Shown in pieces: positions 21,401 to 22,914 of a DNA stretch of 22,914 nucleotides (its first letter is position 1; each line of letters begins with the position of its first letter). This stretch comes from an uncultured Chitinophagaceae bacterium (lineage in GTDB: Bacteria; Bacteroidota; Bacteroidia; Chitinophagales; Chitinophagaceae). A program made the translations under genes and the position numbers. The DNA lies in contig CALCNY010000008.1 of the NCBI GenBank assembly GCA_937897585.1, positions 1 to 22,914 on the forward strand, read 5' to 3'. Under the pieces are notes generated by a model that saw only the letters and a program-made list of their open reading frames with translations, did not search any database and was not told where the DNA came from.

Positions 21401-22914
21401 TGTTGTATTAAAGGTCGCTGTCTCATAACAAGCTAAACCTGTTGGTGCAGCTGGCTGAGGCGTTATGGTCAAATTCAATATCGCTATAGAATCACAACCA
21501 TTTGCGTTTGTTGTAGTAAAGCTATACACACCAGAATTGTTGTAAGTATTACCATTCCATGTGTAGCTGATACAAGAAGTTACAATTTCCGAAGATGATG
21601 TCGCTTGATTCACCACGGTACTGATACTATTTGAAGTTACAGGAGATTGCGTCAAGCAAGTAGCTGTTGAATTTGAAGTCATCACTACTGTGATCGCATC
21701 AGCATTAGCCAAACCGGTTGTAGTATAAGTACTAACAGTTTCGCCGTTGATATTTACGTTGTTCTTTTTCCACTGATAAGTTGGAGCAGTACCCCCATTG
21801 GTTGGGGTAGCCGTAAACGTTACACTATTACCTGCACAGATTTTATTATCTGCATCACTTGAACTGATCGACACACTTGCAGGAACACTTGGATTGATTT
21901 TAAATGTACCCACACCACGACAACCTAGATTGGTAGAACATTCAAGATAATAGGTAGTTGTTCCTGCAGTATTGGTATTTGCCAAACCAGAATTGGCAAC
22001 TCCAACAGGATTTAAACTACTAACACCTGTAGCGATAGCAGTACCTCCTGAAGAAACAGTATACCAATTTAAGCTACCCGGAATGGTATAAGTAACAGCC
22101 AATTTTACATAATCAATGTTGGCTGTAATAGTGTTAAAAAATGAAACATTTTGCGTAGTGGTTATGGCCACACCAAAATTAGCATTGTTCACATCTGCGG
22201 CTGCCCAGGTTGTTCCCCACAAGTTTGAAGTAGAGCCATATGTTGCTGCAGCTTCTGCCGTAGGCCAGTTAGTGCCTGTTGCGCCTAGATTAGAACCTGA
22301 TATAGCACCTGCTTTCAATAGTTGCACCGAGGCATCTTTGATGTTACCAAAAAGAGTTCCACCTGAAGTATACCGACCAACTGTAGCAGTAATACCATTT
22401 ATTATCGCATTAGAAGGAATAGAAAAAGCGAATCCTGTTGAGCTTAAAGTTTGTGATGTGGAAGAGGAATTACCTGTACCACTTGCTGTCAATGACACAC
22501 TTGCATATGAATTGTCGTCAGCAACAACATTTGTAGGGTTAGTCCATGCAGTTCCTGTACCTCCTGTGGCACCAGTTGCTGGAAAATTAGGACCAACTGT
22601 ACTATTAACATCTGAACATGTAAATGTTGAAGAAAGCGCACTGCTCGTTCCACCCTGACAGATTTCAACTCCTGTAATTACAGGCTGTTGCAAGGTCACT
22701 ACTGAGCTTCCTTCTGTACTCCAACATCCTGCAGTTGATTGTGCTCTGAAATAATAAGTACCATTTGTACTAATTAACTGAGAAGATGATGGCGTAGCTG
22801 TTGAAGTACCGCCACTGGTTGTACCCTGATAGTACATCGTACCGCTTGATCCATTGCTTGCCGTTAAAGTTGTAGAAGTCGCACACAATGCACCTCCGCC
22901 ACTAACCGTAACCG
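18488..22914 (-). CDS. Modular T9SS-exported surface protein (adhesin-like), N-terminus beyond window
   Basis: The frame is open from the window edge, so the start lies outside. About 1,474 residues are visible. Order from the N-terminal side: an Ig-like module (CATSTTLTASNGSSGTMYY type, above about 22690); an Ig-like module beginning EICQGGTSS, interrupted by an insertion (22085-22621) and resumed at GSLNWYTVSSGGTAI; an Ig module with TYQWKKNNVNI (about 21599-21886); one CISYTWNGNTY...GCDSI module (about 21460-21590); seven 27-residue repeats (20873-21445); three more C-x-SYTW-type modules (20453-20872); six PKD-like modules of about 85-95 residues with WTVPAGASIVSGQG motifs (about 18770-20450); and a C-terminal sorting domain starting VSVYPNP and ending KKVQRLMKF (about 18488-18724). 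That domain directs type IX secretion and surface attachment. No catalytic domain is visible; an adhesin or structural surface role is likely, the target unknown. Confidence 0.85.
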   Translation of the reverse strand, partial: VTVSGGGALCATSTTLTASNGSSGTMYYQGTTSGGTSTATPSSSQLISTNGTYYFRAQSTAGCWSTEGSSVVTLQQPVITGVEICQGGTSSALSSTFTCSDVNSTVGPNFPATGATGGTGTAWTNPTNVVADDNSYASVSLTASGTGNSSSTSQTLSSTGFAFSIPSNAIINGITATVGRYTSGGTLFGNIKDASVQLLKAGAISGSNLGATGTNWPTAEAAATYGSTSNLWGTTWAAADVNNANFGVAITTTQNVSFFNTITANIDYVKLAVTYTIPGSLNWYTVSSGGTAIATGVSSLNPVGVANSGLANTNTAGTTTYYLECSTNLGCRGVGTFKINPSVPASVSISSSDADNKICAGNSVTFTATPTNGGTAPTYQWKKNNVNINGETVSTYTTTGLANADAITVVMTSNSTATCLTQSPVTSNSISTVVNQATSSSEIVTSCISYTWNGNTYNNSGVYSFTTTNANGCDSIAILNLTITPQPAAPTGLACYETATFNTTSCSWVVTGTQPVMPTLACYETATFNTTTCAWVVTGTQPVMPTLACYETATFNTTTCAWVVTGTQPVMPTLACYETATFNTTTCAWVVTGTQPVMPTLACYETATFNTTSCSWVVTGTQPTMPTLACYETASFNTTTCTWDVSGTQPAAPTGLACYETATFNTTTCSWDVTGTEPAPIVTPVSVCDSYTWSVNGQTYTASGSYTFAANCQTNILNLTITASTSNTTVETICTQYTWNANGQQYTASGIYTSVTNCATQILDLTIIAPVTKDTTVSACGSYVFNGSTYTSSGNYDQHFTAASGCDSIVRLHITINALPSAPGAVSGITEVCTVVGSTTPNTYSVSPVSGAASYAWTVPNGASIVSGAGTNSIGVTFTNTLAATNQVIRVYSVSAEGCQSYLSSTIVLTKTIPGIPATITGPTNLCPYIGVGTASYTCDAVANANSYLWTAPAGASIVSGQGTRTVEISYTSSFTTGAVTVAAIANCGSRAARSLSVAKLTPTAPVAISGPTSACPYLGNGQQATYTVATVAYATSYIWTVPAGASIVSGQGSNTIVVTFAGNYTTSVFKVKSVSNCFTSGDRQLQVTAANYAGPGSITGPTNACYYVNNDASATYTIRKVANVPNYIWSVPAGVTILSHPGGTGANDTSIVVSFNGNFVFGSQILVQTAGCGASAPRSITITGTTVGMPGLISGPTNVCEFMVSAANPNGNIATYKISKSSAATYYTWTAPANSTIISHPGGTGANDTIVLIKFDGNFVNGVVKVNSGNSCGSSIDRTLNITKLNPSTPGLIDVVQTSSCPARVYTYSLSSMPANASSVLWTIPDGATIVSGQGTIRLTVSYPTSVASGFVTAQGINNCGSSSIRSIIIKLQACPSAFTSTTPTAKVAAVATEDMTVSVYPNPTTTEFRVNLNTHSSDVVKVRVMDMQGRMVKSYTLAASQEMSFGNDLKAGSYMVEFIQGDKKKVQRLMKF
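20873..21445 (-). repeat. Seven tandem 81-bp (27-residue) repeats within the surface-protein gene
   Basis: Unit of the form PTLACYETATFNTTTCAWVV plus TGTQPVM, with two cysteines per unit that could pair. Units 2-4 (from the N-terminal side) are identical in protein sequence; units 1, 5, 6 and 7 vary (SCSW, CTWDVSG, CSWDVTGTEPAP), and units 1 and 7 carry an extra Gly. DNA of protein-identical units differs at several synonymous sites. Confidence 0.9.

Noticed and set aside
22116..22658. 180-residue plus-strand frame with Val/Ala/Pro-rich sequence
   Set aside because: Antisense to the surface-protein gene, whose frame is unbroken and carries recognisable domains throughout.
22886..22888. TTG at 22888 as start of the surface protein
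   Set aside because: The same frame continues in Ig-like sequence (VTVSGGGA) to the window edge, so this is an internal Leu codon.

Overview
The window looks like Bacteroidota chromosome, most probably a member of the Chitinophagaceae or a close relative. The supporting signs are: low GC; weak or absent Shine-Dalgarno sequences before most genes; a TTTG / TAnnTTTG promoter before the S10 operon; a large surface protein with a type IX secretion (T9SS) C-terminal domain; and many short intergenic repeats. The family-level call is inference from gene style, not a database match.

Positions 1-2170 (minus strand) hold the 5' part of an LptF/LptG-type LPS export permease (cut by the window edge, so missing its C-terminus) and a complete HI0933/BaiN-type FAD flavoprotein. 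Positions 2285-14973 (minus strand) are one long ribosomal-protein cluster, transcribed from a well-formed promoter at 15015-15045 in the order rpsJ-rplC-rplD-rplW-rplB-rpsS-rplV-rpsC-rplP-rpmC-rpsQ-rplN-rplX-rplE-rpsN-rpsH-rplF-rplR-rpsE-rpmD-rplO-secY-map. This is the fused S10+spc order. The infA-rpmJ-rpsM-rpsK-rpsD-rpoA-rplQ block that often follows map is not here: map is followed by the flavoprotein gene. rpmD (59 aa) is real, although short.

Positions 15508-18248 (plus strand, divergent from S10) carry guaA (GMP synthase, possibly leaderless) and a secreted periplasmic-binding-fold protein 23 bp downstream. Positions 18488-22914 (minus strand, convergent) carry the C-terminal about 1,470 residues of a modular adhesin-like protein: Ig-like modules with a nested insertion, CxSYTWNG-type modules, seven 27-residue Cys-containing tandem repeats, six PKD-like modules and a T9SS sorting domain. 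It ends at a strong intrinsic terminator.

The most unusual content is between the genes. Several of the wider gaps in the ribosomal cluster, and the gaps on either side of the guaA pair, carry short-period (8-19 bp) repeats, often in inverted arms. At least three repeat families occur twice in the window: a 9-bp-period GTTCAA element, a CCCCC...GGGGG palindrome, and a 27-bp TTTGATAAT element. I found no mobile element with a transposase, CRISPR, tRNA, rRNA, defence system or other clearly novel protein system; the coding content is mostly conserved housekeeping.
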